A stretch of 64,000 bases of DNA from Zhihengliuella salsuginis. Its GTDB lineage: Bacteria; Actinomycetota; Actinomycetes; Actinomycetales; Micrococcaceae. The DNA lies in contig NZ_BMXK01000004.1 in NCBI RefSeq assembly GCF_014651715.1, positions 1 through 64,000 on the forward strand, in the 5' to 3' direction. The notes below the pieces were generated by a model. The model saw nothing but the letters and a program-made list of their open reading frames with translations. It was not told the DNA's origin and made no database searches. Within the stretch, counting starts at the first letter, position 1. The number at the start of each line of letters is the position of its first letter. Below, piece after piece: positions 16,731 to 26,443 of the stretch. The position numbers were made by a program, and so were the translations under genes.

Positions 16731-19700
16731 CTAGTTGCCGTCCCCGCCGTCCGCAGGCTCGTCGGCACCGGCCGACTCGTCCGCGGGTGCCTCGCCCTCG
16801 GCGGGCTCGTCGACGGGTGCTTCCCCGGCGATCTCGGCCTCGGCCGCGATCGCCCGCTCGAGCGCCCGGTTCAGCTTCTCCTGCTCATCGCCGTAGGTGG
16901 CGAAGTCGCCTTCGGCAAGCGCGGCCTGCCCGGCTGCGATGGCGGCGTTGGCTGCGGTCAGTGCTTCGCGCAGCTCCTCCTCCGCGGTGGAGGTGCCGGG
17001 CTCGGCCGTGCCGCCTCCGGTTCCGTCGCCGTCGCCGTTCGGCTCCTCGCCCGTTGTGGCTCCGGATGCTCCCTCGAAGAGCTGGTCCAGTGCCTCGGAG
17101 AGCGTGTCGGCGAAGCCGACCTTCTCGCCGAAGGAGACCAGCACCTTGCGCAGCGTCGGGTAGGACGTGTCGCCCGTGGAGCGGACGTACACCGGCTGCA
17201 CGTGGAGGATGCCTCCGCCGACCGGCAGCGAGAGCAGGTTGCCGTTGATCACGTTCGATGCGCCCTGTCGAAGCAGGTTCAGCTCGCGCGAGACCTCGGT
17301 GTTGGAGTCGAAGTTCTGCTGCGCCTGGCCGGGGCCGGGCACCACCGTGCTGCGCGGGAGCTCCAGAAGACGCAGGGTTCCGTACCCTTCGGACTTCTTG
17401 CCCGCCTCGCGGCCGGCGTCGGCCTCCGCGGAGAGGAAGCCGTAGAGGACGTTGCGCTGCTGGCCGCCGGCGGAAGCCTGCGGGATGAACGTCGACGTCA
17501 GCGAGAACGTGTCGTCCTCCTGATCGGGCATCTTCAGGGACAGGTAGTACGGCGGCTGGGCGACTCCGCCGCCCTCGACCGTCGGATCACTCGGGACGGA
17601 CCATGCGTCGTTGGACTCGTAGAAGTCGTCCGGATCGGTGACGTGGTACTTGCCGAGCAGCTCACGCTGCAGCTTGAAGATGTCCTCCGGATAGCGGACG
17701 TGGCTCATGAGGTCGGCGGACATCTCGGAGTAGGGCTTGATGGACTCCGGGAACACGTTCTGCCAGGCCTTGAGCAGCGGCTCGTCCGGCTCCCACGCGT
17801 ACAGGTCGACCGAGCCGTCGTAGGCGTCGACCGTGGCCTTGACCGAGTTGCGGATGTAGTTGATCTCGCCCGACGCGGTCAGCTGGCGCTGCCCGCCGGT
17901 CTGCGAGTCGGTGACCGCGGATTCGATCTGCTGCGACTGCGAGTACGGGTAGTTCTCGCTCGTCGTGTACGCGTCCACGATCCACTTGACGCGGCCGTCG
18001 ACGATCGCCGGGTAGGCGTTCGAGTCCACCGTCAGGTAGGGCGCGACGTTCTGGACGCGCTCCTTCGGCGAGCGGTCGTAGAGGATCTGCGATTCCTCGT
18101 TGACGTCGCTGGAGAGCAGCAGGTCGGTCGAGCCGAACTTCAGCGCGTAGACCAGGCGGTTGAAGATGTTGCCGATCCGTGGTCCGCCGTCGCCGGCGAA
18201 CGTCGTGTTCGCGTCGCCCTCGTCGGACTCGCTCTGCGGGCGGTCGAGCTCGCGCGGCGACCAGCCCTCGGGCCCGCCGACGACCGAGTACTCCGGGGAG
18301 TTCTCGCCGAAGTAGATCCGCGGCTCGTACTCCTCGTCGCTTGTCAGATCACCACGGGTCGGGATGCCGCCGAGCATGAAGTCAGGGCGGCCACCGGCGG
18401 CGACCTTGGCGCCGTAGGCGGCGACGACGCCGTAGCCGTGGGTGTAGGTGATGTGCTGGTTGACCCAGGAGTCGGCCGGGTCGACGTCGAGCTCGCGCAC
18501 GGCGATCACCGTGTCCTGGACTTCTCCGCCGATCTCGTAGCGGTCGACGTCGAGTGTCTGGGCGAAGCTGTAGTAGGGGCGGAACTGCTGCAGCTGCGCA
18601 AACGCATCGGAGATCAGATTCGGGTCGAGCAGGCGGATGTTCGCCGTCGTCGCACTGTCCTCGGCGAGCGCATTCTGGGCCGTGTCGGTCGTCGCGTCGT
18701 AGTTGTCCGCCTGGACGGCGTCGAGCCCGTAGGCCTTCCGGGTCATCTCGATGTTCTTCGCGATGTACTCCTGCTCCACCGTCTTCTCGGACGGGAGCAC
18801 CTGGTACTGCTGGACGATGAACGGGTAGACGCCTCCGGCCACCAGGGCGGTGACGATCAGCATCGCGGTGCCGATGATCGGCAGCTTCCAGCGGCCGACG
18901 ATCGCGCCGAGGATGAAGAGCACTGCCACGAGCACCGCGGCCACGGCCAGGATGGTCTTGGTCGGGATGACCGCGTTGACATCCGTGTACAGGGCGCCGG
19001 CCACGCGGCCGTCCTGGCTCAGCAGCGTCGAGTAGCGGTCCAGCCAGTAGTTCACGGCCTGCAGGAGCACGAAGATCGCCGCCGTGACGCACACGTGGAC
19101 GCGTGCGGCGTTGGAGACGGTGAGACCGCCGCGCTCCTCGATGCGGATGCCGCCGTAGAGGTAGTGCATCAGCAGCCCGGCGATACCGGCGATCAGCACC
19201 ACCGAGACGCCGTAGCCGACGACGAGGCCGATGAAGGGCAGCGTGTTCAGGAAGAACGACAGGTCCATCCCGAACTGCGGGTCGACCTCGCCGAACTCCA
19301 CCTGGTTCAGAAACAGCAGGACCGTCTGCCACTGGCTCGCGACCGCGGTGGCGGAGAACGCCGCCAGCACGCCCGGAACGCCGACCATCAGGAGACGGCG
19401 GATCGGCTCGAGCTGCGTCTGGTACTTGCTCAGCACGTCCTCCTGCTGCGCCGCGGAGGCGTACACGGGCCGCGCCCGGTAGGCGAGCACGAGGCTCCCC
19501 CAGACGCCCACGCCCATGAGGATGAAGGCGATGACCCAGATGACCACCTGCGACACCCGCTCGGTCCAGAAGACCTCGGAGTAGCCGAGCTGGTTGAACC
19601 AGAGGATCTCGGCGTAGGTGTTCGCGAAGAACACGAAGGCGGCCACGAGGACGCCGACGACGACGATCGTCGGCATCAATGCCGACTTGCGCGCCGGCCG

Positions 19701-19781
19701 CTCCGGCGGCTCCCTGTCACCACTGGAATCGCCGTCGCCCGGTGGGCGTCCGCCGAAGGGGAAGTCATTACCAAACGTCAT
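16731..19781 (-). CDS. UPF0182 family large membrane protein
   Basis: 1016 residues. About seven membrane helices lie in the first 330 residues, then a large extracytoplasmic domain rich in Tyr, Asp and Pro (about 340-890), then an Ala/Glu/Asp/Pro-rich acidic tail. This is the layout of actinobacterial UPF0182 proteins, whose role is not established. GAGG precedes the ATG. In mycobacteria the homologue neighbours the Lon-like PDZ protease and zincin-2 genes, as here, so the arrangement is ancestral. The acidic tail is low-complexity and probably variable between strains. Confidence 0.92.
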   Translation of the reverse strand: MTFGNDFPFGGRPPGDGDSSGDREPPERPARKSALMPTIVVVGVLVAAFVFFANTYAEILWFNQLGYSEVFWTERVSQVVIWVIAFILMGVGVWGSLVLAYRARPVYASAAQQEDVLSKYQTQLEPIRRLLMVGVPGVLAAFSATAVASQWQTVLLFLNQVEFGEVDPQFGMDLSFFLNTLPFIGLVVGYGVSVVLIAGIAGLLMHYLYGGIRIEERGGLTVSNAARVHVCVTAAIFVLLQAVNYWLDRYSTLLSQDGRVAGALYTDVNAVIPTKTILAVAAVLVAVLFILGAIVGRWKLPIIGTAMLIVTALVAGGVYPFIVQQYQVLPSEKTVEQEYIAKNIEMTRKAYGLDAVQADNYDATTDTAQNALAEDSATTANIRLLDPNLISDAFAQLQQFRPYYSFAQTLDVDRYEIGGEVQDTVIAVRELDVDPADSWVNQHITYTHGYGVVAAYGAKVAAGGRPDFMLGGIPTRGDLTSDEEYEPRIYFGENSPEYSVVGGPEGWSPRELDRPQSESDEGDANTTFAGDGGPRIGNIFNRLVYALKFGSTDLLLSSDVNEESQILYDRSPKERVQNVAPYLTVDSNAYPAIVDGRVKWIVDAYTTSENYPYSQSQQIESAVTDSQTGGQRQLTASGEINYIRNSVKATVDAYDGSVDLYAWEPDEPLLKAWQNVFPESIKPYSEMSADLMSHVRYPEDIFKLQRELLGKYHVTDPDDFYESNDAWSVPSDPTVEGGGVAQPPYYLSLKMPDQEDDTFSLTSTFIPQASAGGQQRNVLYGFLSAEADAGREAGKKSEGYGTLRLLELPRSTVVPGPGQAQQNFDSNTEVSRELNLLRQGASNVINGNLLSLPVGGGILHVQPVYVRSTGDTSYPTLRKVLVSFGEKVGFADTLSEALDQLFEGASGATTGEEPNGDGDGTGGGTAEPGTSTAEEELREALTAANAAIAAGQAALAEGDFATYGDEQEKLNRALERAIAAEAEIAGEAPVDEPAEGEAPADESAGADEPADGGDGN

Positions 19782-19921
19782 AGGAACCTCAAGTCAGGGG
19801 TTACGGCACCATGCCAGAACACAACATAGTTTGCATCCATTCTGCCCCAACGGCAGCCGTGTGGCGAACCTTATTAGACACACTGTGATGCCGGTTTGAC
19901 GAAGCCCCGGCCAGGTGCCCG

Positions 19922-21025
19922 TCAACCGCAGCCGGGCAGGCCGTCCAGGGACTCTCCGGCCCCGACCCGGCGCACGGCGTCGTAGGCGTCCTGAAGGGTC
20001 TCGACCTGCACGATCCGCATCCCGTCCGGCACGCGCCCCTCGAGGTCGGGGCAGTTGCCCGCCGGGGCCAGAAACACGCTGGCTCCAGCCTCGCGGGCGC
20101 CGACGACCTTCTGCGCGATGCCGCCGATCGGCCCCACCGCGCCGCCGGCGGTGACCGTCCCGGTGCCGGCGATGTGCTCGCCGCCCGTCAGGTCGCCCTC
20201 GGTCAGCAGATCGATGATGCCCAGTGAGAACATCATCCCGGCACTCGGGCCGCCGATGTCCTCGAGGGCGAAGCCGACGTCGAAGGGGAACTCGAAGTCG
20301 GTGCGCAGGAAAATGCCGATCTGCTGGGTGCCGTCGGGGCTGCTGGTGGTCTCCACGGGGACCTCCAACGTCTCCGAGCCCCGTTGAACGGTCACCACGT
20401 GCCCGTCCTCGACGCGCTCCTGCAGGCCGTCGCGCAGCTCCTGGACGGTCCGGACCGGGCCGCCGTCGAGCTCCGTCACGACGTCGCCGACCTCCAGCAC
20501 GTCCTCGTTCTGCGCGGAGGCGAAGTCGACGACGGAGATGGACGCGTCGTAGTCGATGTCGAGCTGGCCCAGCGCGGCGGCGACCGAGGTCTCCTGCGAT
20601 TCGTCCATCTGGGCCGTGTTCTGCTCGCTGATCTGGTCCCCCGTCACGCCCCGCGGGTAGACGCTCTCCTCGGGGAAGACGTCCGCCGTCGGGTCCGCCC
20701 ACGCCTGCAGCGCCTCGAAGAAGGTCACCTGGCGCCCGCCGCCGCCGCGCACGTAGACGGTCGTCAGGTCCAGCCGGCCCTCCGGGCGGTACGACTCGGC
20801 GCCCTCCACGCTCAGGGCGGGCTCCCCCTCCACCTCTCCGACGGTGTTGATCGTCGGCCCCGGGGATTCGATCACGTAGGGCGCGGGCAGCGCCATCGTC
20901 ACGAACGACAGCCCGACGACGACGGCCGTCGAGGCGAGCAGCGTCCGCCGCAGCCGGTGGGGACGTACCGGCCGGTCATCCGGGGTGGACGGGAGGCCGT
21001 GCGGTGGCGGGGACAGCTGGGTCAA
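19922..21025 (-). CDS. Membrane-anchored PDZ Lon-like protease (YlbL family)
   Basis: 367 residues: one N-terminal helix (about 28-48), a PDZ domain (about 165-235) and a C-terminal Lon-type catalytic domain. The Ser-Lys dyad is visible: Ser in GGPSAGMMF and Lys in GIAQKVVGAREAGA. There is no ATPase domain. TTG start (21023-21025) with AGAGGA seven bases upstream; no better ATG is in frame. Probably cleaves exported or membrane proteins at the outer face. Same order as mycobacterial Rv3194c next to UPF0182. Confidence 0.9.
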   Translation of the reverse strand: MTQLSPPPHGLPSTPDDRPVRPHRLRRTLLASTAVVVGLSFVTMALPAPYVIESPGPTINTVGEVEGEPALSVEGAESYRPEGRLDLTTVYVRGGGGRQVTFFEALQAWADPTADVFPEESVYPRGVTGDQISEQNTAQMDESQETSVAAALGQLDIDYDASISVVDFASAQNEDVLEVGDVVTELDGGPVRTVQELRDGLQERVEDGHVVTVQRGSETLEVPVETTSSPDGTQQIGIFLRTDFEFPFDVGFALEDIGGPSAGMMFSLGIIDLLTEGDLTGGEHIAGTGTVTAGGAVGPIGGIAQKVVGAREAGASVFLAPAGNCPDLEGRVPDGMRIVQVETLQDAYDAVRRVGAGESLDGLPGCG

Positions 21026-21174
21026 CGAGATTCCTCTGTTGCGACGGTTCGGGGCGGTTCTTCGGGTCCGCCTCTAGGCTACTGCCTGCCCAGCCACCCC
21101 GGCCGCGCTTTGCCAACAGCGAACCACGAGGGAACACCCGGGCCGCGGCCCGGAAACCGGAGTACCGTTGAACC

Positions 21175-22605
21175 ATGGCTGACAACACCGAGAACAACCG
21201 CCCGGACGGCTCCGACGACAACAACGACAAGGACCCGTTTGCCGAGATGTTCTCCAACCTCTTCGGCGGGGCGGGAGCGGGCGGGATGGACCCGAAAAAC
21301 ATGCCCGAGGAGATCCAGAAGGCGATGGGGGTGCAGAACGACCCCGCCGCCATGCAGGCCATGTTCCGCCAGATGCAGCAGCTGATGGGCGCCATGGCCA
21401 GCGGCGAGAGCGGCCCGGTCAACTGGTCGCTCGCGATCGATTCCGCCCGCCAGGCCGCAGCCGGCGACGACCCGAGCGTCACCGGTCCGCGCCAGCAGGC
21501 CATCGCCGACGCGGGCCGCCTGGCAGAGATGTGGCTCGACGCGGCAACCGCCTTCGAGGCACCCGGCACCGAGTTCACGGCCATCTCCCGCGCCGAATGG
21601 GTCACGAAGACCATGGACACGTGGAAGGTCCTCACCTCCGACGTCGCAGAATCGATGTCCGCGGCCATGACGACCGCCATGAGGGACCAGGCCCCCGAGG
21701 AGATGAAGGGCATGCTGGCCGGCGCGCAGGGCATGTTCCAGAATCTCGGCGGGGCCATGTTCGGCATGCAGCTCGGGACCGCGGTCGGCGGGCTCGCCAA
21801 GGACGTCTTCGGCGGCACCGACATCGGGCTGCCCCTCGCCGGGACCGCACCCCTGCTGGTGCCCTCCAACGTGAGCGCCTTCGGCGAGGATCTCGACGCA
21901 CCGGAGCAGGAGGTCCTGCTCTTCATCGCGCTGCGCGAGGCGGCGCACATCCGCCTCTTCACCCGCGCCCCCTGGCTGCGCACGAACGTCATCGGGGCGA
22001 TCGAGTCATACGCCCGCGGCATCCACATCGACATGTCGAAGATCGAGGAGTCGATCCGGGACATCGACCCGAGCCGGCCCGAGTCCTTCCAGAACATGGC
22101 CGTCGAGGGCCTGTTCACCCCGCAGCACACGCCGGCCCAGGAGACGGCGCTCGCCAAGCTGGAGACCGTCCTCGCCCTCATCGAGGGCTGGGTCGACGAA
22201 GTCGTCGCCGCGGCTTCTGCCAACCTGCCCGCCGCGGGCGCCCTGCGCGAGATGCTCCGGCGCCGGCGCGCCACGGGCGGTCCCGCCGAGCAGGCGTTCG
22301 CATCGCTCGTGGGCCTCGAACTGCGCCCGCGCCGGCTCCGCGACGCTTCGGCCTTCTGGTCCACCATGCTGGCCGAACGGGGCATCGAGGGCCGCGACGA
22401 CATCTGGTCCCACCCGGACCTGATGCCGACGGCCGAGGACCTCGACGATCCGGCCGGGTTCGGCACGCGGCGCAAGCTGGCCGAAGCCGAGGACAGCGAG
22501 CTCGACGAGGCCCTGAACAAGCTGCTCTCCGGCGGGTTCGACACGCCCCGGGACGGCGATTCCGACGACGATGCTCCCGAGGAGCCGACGGACGGGTCCA
22601 AGTAG
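21175..22605 (+). CDS. Zinc-dependent metalloprotease, zincin-2 (DUF2342) family
   Basis: 476 residues. The signature helix FIALREAAHIRLF (near residue 245) and the downstream ESYARGIHID segment match this actinobacterial putative hydrolase family. The N-terminal 100 residues are Asn/Asp/Met-rich and the C-terminal 60 are acidic. Substrate unknown. TACCGT at 21163-21168 followed six bases later by the ATG indicates a leaderless transcript. Divergent from the Lon-like protease and convergent with the YgjP-like gene (13-base gap). Confidence 0.88.
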   Translation: MADNTENNRPDGSDDNNDKDPFAEMFSNLFGGAGAGGMDPKNMPEEIQKAMGVQNDPAAMQAMFRQMQQLMGAMASGESGPVNWSLAIDSARQAAAGDDPSVTGPRQQAIADAGRLAEMWLDAATAFEAPGTEFTAISRAEWVTKTMDTWKVLTSDVAESMSAAMTTAMRDQAPEEMKGMLAGAQGMFQNLGGAMFGMQLGTAVGGLAKDVFGGTDIGLPLAGTAPLLVPSNVSAFGEDLDAPEQEVLLFIALREAAHIRLFTRAPWLRTNVIGAIESYARGIHIDMSKIEESIRDIDPSRPESFQNMAVEGLFTPQHTPAQETALAKLETVLALIEGWVDEVVAAASANLPAAGALREMLRRRRATGGPAEQAFASLVGLELRPRRLRDASAFWSTMLAERGIEGRDDIWSHPDLMPTAEDLDDPAGFGTRRKLAEAEDSELDEALNKLLSGGFDTPRDGDSDDDAPEEPTDGSK

Positions 22606-22618
22606 GAGCGGGGGCGGC

Positions 22619-23173
22619 CTACGCGTCGTCCGTGTTCTCCCACGCGAAGGAGGCCCCGGCGAGGAAGGCGTCGGCCTCCTTCATCCGGGCGTAGCGTCCC
22701 GTGAGCGCCTGGAACTTCGGGCCGTGCCCGTCGTCGGCGATGAGGTGGGCGAGCTCGTGCACCAGGACGGCGTCCTGGACCCAGACGGGCATCTTCTGCA
22801 GCCGGTGCGAGAGACGGATCGATTTCTCGGACCGGGTCGCGGAGGCCCACCGCTGGTTCTGATTCGTCACCCAGCGCACGCTGACCGGGCGCGCTTCCGC
22901 ACCGAGGTACCGCGCGTCGAGGGCCGCTGCGCGCGCCGCGAGGTCGGCGTCGCCGGCCAGCGGACGACTGCGACGGCGTTTGAGCTGCATCTTCCGCACC
23001 AGCGACTCCGCGTGCTTCGCCTGCGTCCCGGCATCCATCCAGTCGGGGACGGTGATCACGACACCGTCTCCCTCCCACTTGCCGCCGACGCTCTTGGTGC
23101 GCCGCGTCGAGGAGACGAGACGGACGCGGGTGCCGTCCGTCGCATCGAACTCTCGTAGAACCTTCATCGCCAT
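22619..23173 (-). CDS. YgjP-like (M48/DUF45, WLM-type) metallopeptidase domain protein
   Basis: 184 residues. The zinc site VHELAHLIADDGHGPKF has the HExxH motif and a third ligand region. RWASATRSEKSIRLSHRL, upstream of it, is typical of the family. The N-terminal third is basic. Two in-frame ATGs (23173 and 23167) are possible; I use the first. The long upstream open frame is not supported by similarity. Substrate unknown; relatives are linked to restriction-modification genes or DNA-protein crosslink proteases. Divergent from the E1-like gene with 100 bases between. Confidence 0.87.
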   Translation of the reverse strand: MAMKVLREFDATDGTRVRLVSSTRRTKSVGGKWEGDGVVITVPDWMDAGTQAKHAESLVRKMQLKRRRSRPLAGDADLAARAAALDARYLGAEARPVSVRWVTNQNQRWASATRSEKSIRLSHRLQKMPVWVQDAVLVHELAHLIADDGHGPKFQALTGRYARMKEADAFLAGASFAWENTDDA

Positions 23174-23273
23174 ACCGAGAATTCTCCCCCACCGTCTCCC
23201 TCCGGGACCACTCCCGCACGGAGCCTGTGGAAAACTCCGGCCGCCGGGTGCAGCAGCATGCCACGATGCTGTC

Positions 23274-24329
23274 ATGACCATGACCGACCACACACCGGAC
23301 CCGCCCGCCGTCGCCGACCCGGACGGGTCCCGCCAGCCGCTGGGCCTAGACGCCGCCGGGCACCGGATCAATCCGGGCCTGCGGCTCTACCGGCTGACCG
23401 AGACCTCCATCTGCATCGGGCTGGGCGCCCGCGGCCTGTGGATCGACGGCGTCTCCGCCGCGGACCGCGCCTACCTGGCCCGGTTGGCGGCCAGCGAGGC
23501 CCACGTCGACTACGACGTCGGCGACCCCGGACTGCCGTCTCGGCAGCGCTGCCACCAGCTCGACGACCTCGTCGCGTCCGTCCTCGTCACCACGGAGCCG
23601 TACCGGCTCCACGGCATCCAGGCGGACATCCTGGCGCCCGACCTTGCCGACTGGTCGCTCGCGTACGCGGCGCATTCCGGGCCCACGCTGCAGCGGCGGG
23701 CCGACGCCGTCGTTCGCGTCCACGGTCTCGGGCGGGCCGGCGCCCACGCAGCGCAGCTCCTGGTCTCGGCCGGGGTGGGGACCCTGGTCCTCGCCGACGG
23801 CGCCGACGTCCACCCGCGCGACCTGGGAACAGGCCCGCTGACGCTGCCGGACCTGGGCAGGCACCGCACCGCGGCCGTGGCCCGGCGCCTGGCGGCGGCC
23901 CACCCGCAGGCGAACCTGCTGACGAGCGCCGGAGAGGCCGCGGTGGACATCACCCTCCTGTTCGCCGATCCCGCCACCGGCCTGCCCCTTCAGGATTCGG
24001 CCGAGCCGGGTGGGGCCCTCCTGCCCGTCAGGTTCGAGGACGGCCGCGCCGTCGTCGGCCCGTTGGTGCTCCCGGGGCTGACACCGTGCCTGCGCTGCAC
24101 CATCGACCACCCGCTGGCCTCGCCGTCGTCGACTCCCGCCGGGACCGAGTTGACGCTGGCGGCGACGGCCGCCGGCCTCGCCGCCATGCACGCGCTGATG
24201 GTGGTCGACCAGGTCAACGTCCCGGCGTCGGCAGGCCACGAGATCGCCGTCGATCTGGCGTCGGGCGCCACGACGCTGACCGCCCAGCGGACGGGACCGC
24301 ACTGCGGCTGCGCCGGACCACGCACCTAG
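23274..24329 (+). CDS. ThiF/E1-like adenylyltransferase-fold protein, partnerless
   Basis: 351 residues. The N-terminal 140 residues resemble the winged domain of E1-like proteins in TOMM clusters. The Rossmann part has VHGLGRAGAHAAQ as the nucleotide loop, with Arg where GLGGVGS is usual. A PCLRC motif and a terminal HCGCAG may bind zinc. The usual DxDxVexSNLxRQ adenylation helix is replaced by ADGADVHPRDL, so ATP use is doubtful. No YcaO, MoaD/ThiS, peptide precursor or JAB gene is nearby. The 3' end overlaps the convergent uvrD2 gene by four bases. Function unknown. Confidence 0.8.
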   Translation: MTMTDHTPDPPAVADPDGSRQPLGLDAAGHRINPGLRLYRLTETSICIGLGARGLWIDGVSAADRAYLARLAASEAHVDYDVGDPGLPSRQRCHQLDDLVASVLVTTEPYRLHGIQADILAPDLADWSLAYAAHSGPTLQRRADAVVRVHGLGRAGAHAAQLLVSAGVGTLVLADGADVHPRDLGTGPLTLPDLGRHRTAAVARRLAAAHPQANLLTSAGEAAVDITLLFADPATGLPLQDSAEPGGALLPVRFEDGRAVVGPLVLPGLTPCLRCTIDHPLASPSSTPAGTELTLAATAAGLAAMHALMVVDQVNVPASAGHEIAVDLASGATTLTAQRTGPHCGCAGPRT

Positions 24330-26443
24330 GCCGGGGGTTCTCCCGCACCGAGGATGTCGAGGACGTCCGGTCCGTAGCGCTCGAGCTTGGTCCGCCCGAG
24401 ACCCGGCACCTTGGACAACGCCGTCGCGTCCTTCGGGTTCTCCTCCGCGATGGCCATGAGCGTGGCATCCGTGAAGACGACGAACGCCGGTACCGAGGCC
24501 TTCTGCGCGGTCTCCAGCCTCCACTCGCGCAACCGCTCGAACACGGCCTCATCGTAGCCGGGCGGGCAGTCGCCGCAGCGGCCGACCTTCCGTTCGGCAG
24601 GGCTGGAGAGCAGCGTTCCGCACACCCGGCAGGTCGGCGGTCCGGCCATCCGGCGCCGCTTGGCGGCGCGCGGCGTTCCGGCGCCGTCGTGCGTCGACAC
24701 GGCCGGGCGGACGCGGTCGAGGAAGCGCGAGGGGCGCCGGCTGGCGCGGCCGCCCGGTGTCCGGGAGAGCGACCACGAGATGCTGAGGTGGCGCCGGGCA
24801 CGCGTGATCCCGACGTAGAGCAGGCGCCGCTCCTCGTCGTAGTCCGCCTGGTCCTCGGCGAACGAGATCGGCATGAGCCCGTCGCTCATCCCGGCCAGGA
24901 AGACGGCGTCCCACTCGAGCCCCTTGGCGGAGTGCAGCGAGGCGAGGGTGACGCCCTGCACGGTCGGGGCGTGCTGGGCGGCGGCCCGCTCATCGAGCTC
25001 GGCCACGAACCCGGTCAGCGAGAGGCCCTCCTCGCGGCCGGACCGCTTCTTCTCGATCTCGGCGGCCAGCGATACGAGCGCCTGCAGCGACTCCCAGCGC
25101 TCCCGCACTGCGCCCGACCCGCTGGGAGCGGTCTCCGAGTACCCGAGCGAGGCGAGGACGTCCTTCACCTGCTGCGTGACGCTGCCTTCGGCGTCCACCC
25201 GCGCGGCCGCCCGCAGCTGCAGGATGGCGTCGCGGACTTCGCGCCGCTGGAAGAAGCGTTCGCCGCCGCGCAGCTGGTAGCCCACGCCGGCCGCCGCCAG
25301 CGCCTGCTCGTACGTCTCGGACTGCCCGTTGGTTCGGTACAGCACGGCGATCTCGGCGGGCTGGACGCCGTCGTCGATCAGTTTCTGGATGGACTTCGCC
25401 AGGTTCGCAGCCTCGGCCTCGTCGTCAGCGAATTCCGCGAACCGCGGTTCGGGGCCAGCCTCACGCTGGGCGACGAGCTCGAGCGGATCGGGCCAGGCGA
25501 CGTTCCGGTCGCCGACGCCGGGCTCGATCCGGCGCGTCCCCAGCAGCCGGTTCGCCAGGTCCACGACCTGCGGCGTGGACCGGTAGTCGCGGATCAGCTT
25601 CACGAGCGGCGCCTCGGGGTAGCGCTTGCCGAACTCCAGCAGGTGCGCCGGCGTCGCGCCGGTGAACGAGTAGATCGTCTGGCTCGCATCGCCGACGACG
25701 CAGAGGTCGTCGCGGTCCCCCAGCCACAGGTCGAGCAGGCGCTGCTGGAGCGGGGAGACGTCCTGGTACTCGTCGACGACGAAGTGCCGGTACTGCTTGC
25801 GGATCTGCGCGGCGATCTGCGGTTCCGTGTCGAGGATGCCGACGGTCAGCAGCAGCACGTCCTCGAAGTCGATCATGTGCCGGTCGGTCTTGACGTCCTC
25901 GTAGGACTGGAAGATGCGCGAAACCGTCGTCTTGTCGAAACCGGCGGCGTCGTCCCGCCCCGCGGCGGCGTCCACGTAGCTCTCCGGGGTGTGCATGGAG
26001 ACCTTCGCCCATTCGATCTCGGCGGCGAGGTCGCGGATGCTCGCACGATCGGTCGTCAGGCGCAGCCGGCGGGCGGCCTCGGCGACCATCTGCGCCTTGT
26101 AGTCGATGATGGCGGGCAGTTCCCCGCCGATGGCCTGCGGCCAGAAGTACTGCAGCTGCCGGAGCGCGGCCGCGTGGAACGTGCGCGCCTGGACTCCAGG
26201 GGCGTCGAGGTCGCGCAGCCGGGCGCGCATCTCGGCCGCTGCGCGGGAGGTGAACGTCACGGCCAGGACCTGGTTGGCCTGGTAGGCGCCCGTGTGGACC
26301 CCGTAGGCGATGCGGTGGGTGATGGCCCGCGTCTTGCCCGTTCCCGCGCCGGCGAGGACGCAGAGGGGGCCGTTCAGGGTCGTCGCAACGCGCCGCTGCT
26401 CGTCGTCGAGTCCGGCGAGGATTCGTTCTTCTACTGTGTTCAC
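24326..26443 (-). CDS. uvrD2: ATP-dependent DNA helicase UvrD2 with HRDC domain
   Basis: 705 residues, superfamily 1A 3'-5' helicase. Walker A AGAGTGKT is at 31-38; VVDEYQDVSP and VVGDASQTIYSFTGA follow; the motif VI region is RLLYVGITRARRHL. A tetracysteine module of form CxxC-x14-CxxC near residue 595 and a C-terminal HRDC domain (about 630-705) are the hallmarks of mycobacterial UvrD2. GTG start overlapping the nudC stop (GTGA), which fixes the start and couples the two genes. Likely acts in DNA repair and replication-associated unwinding. Confidence 0.94.
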   Translation of the reverse strand: MNTVEERILAGLDDEQRRVATTLNGPLCVLAGAGTGKTRAITHRIAYGVHTGAYQANQVLAVTFTSRAAAEMRARLRDLDAPGVQARTFHAAALRQLQYFWPQAIGGELPAIIDYKAQMVAEAARRLRLTTDRASIRDLAAEIEWAKVSMHTPESYVDAAAGRDDAAGFDKTTVSRIFQSYEDVKTDRHMIDFEDVLLLTVGILDTEPQIAAQIRKQYRHFVVDEYQDVSPLQQRLLDLWLGDRDDLCVVGDASQTIYSFTGATPAHLLEFGKRYPEAPLVKLIRDYRSTPQVVDLANRLLGTRRIEPGVGDRNVAWPDPLELVAQREAGPEPRFAEFADDEAEAANLAKSIQKLIDDGVQPAEIAVLYRTNGQSETYEQALAAAGVGYQLRGGERFFQRREVRDAILQLRAAARVDAEGSVTQQVKDVLASLGYSETAPSGSGAVRERWESLQALVSLAAEIEKKRSGREEGLSLTGFVAELDERAAAQHAPTVQGVTLASLHSAKGLEWDAVFLAGMSDGLMPISFAEDQADYDEERRLLYVGITRARRHLSISWSLSRTPGGRASRRPSRFLDRVRPAVSTHDGAGTPRAAKRRRMAGPPTCRVCGTLLSSPAERKVGRCGDCPPGYDEAVFERLREWRLETAQKASVPAFVVFTDATLMAIAEENPKDATALSKVPGLGRTKLERYGPDVLDILGAGEPPA

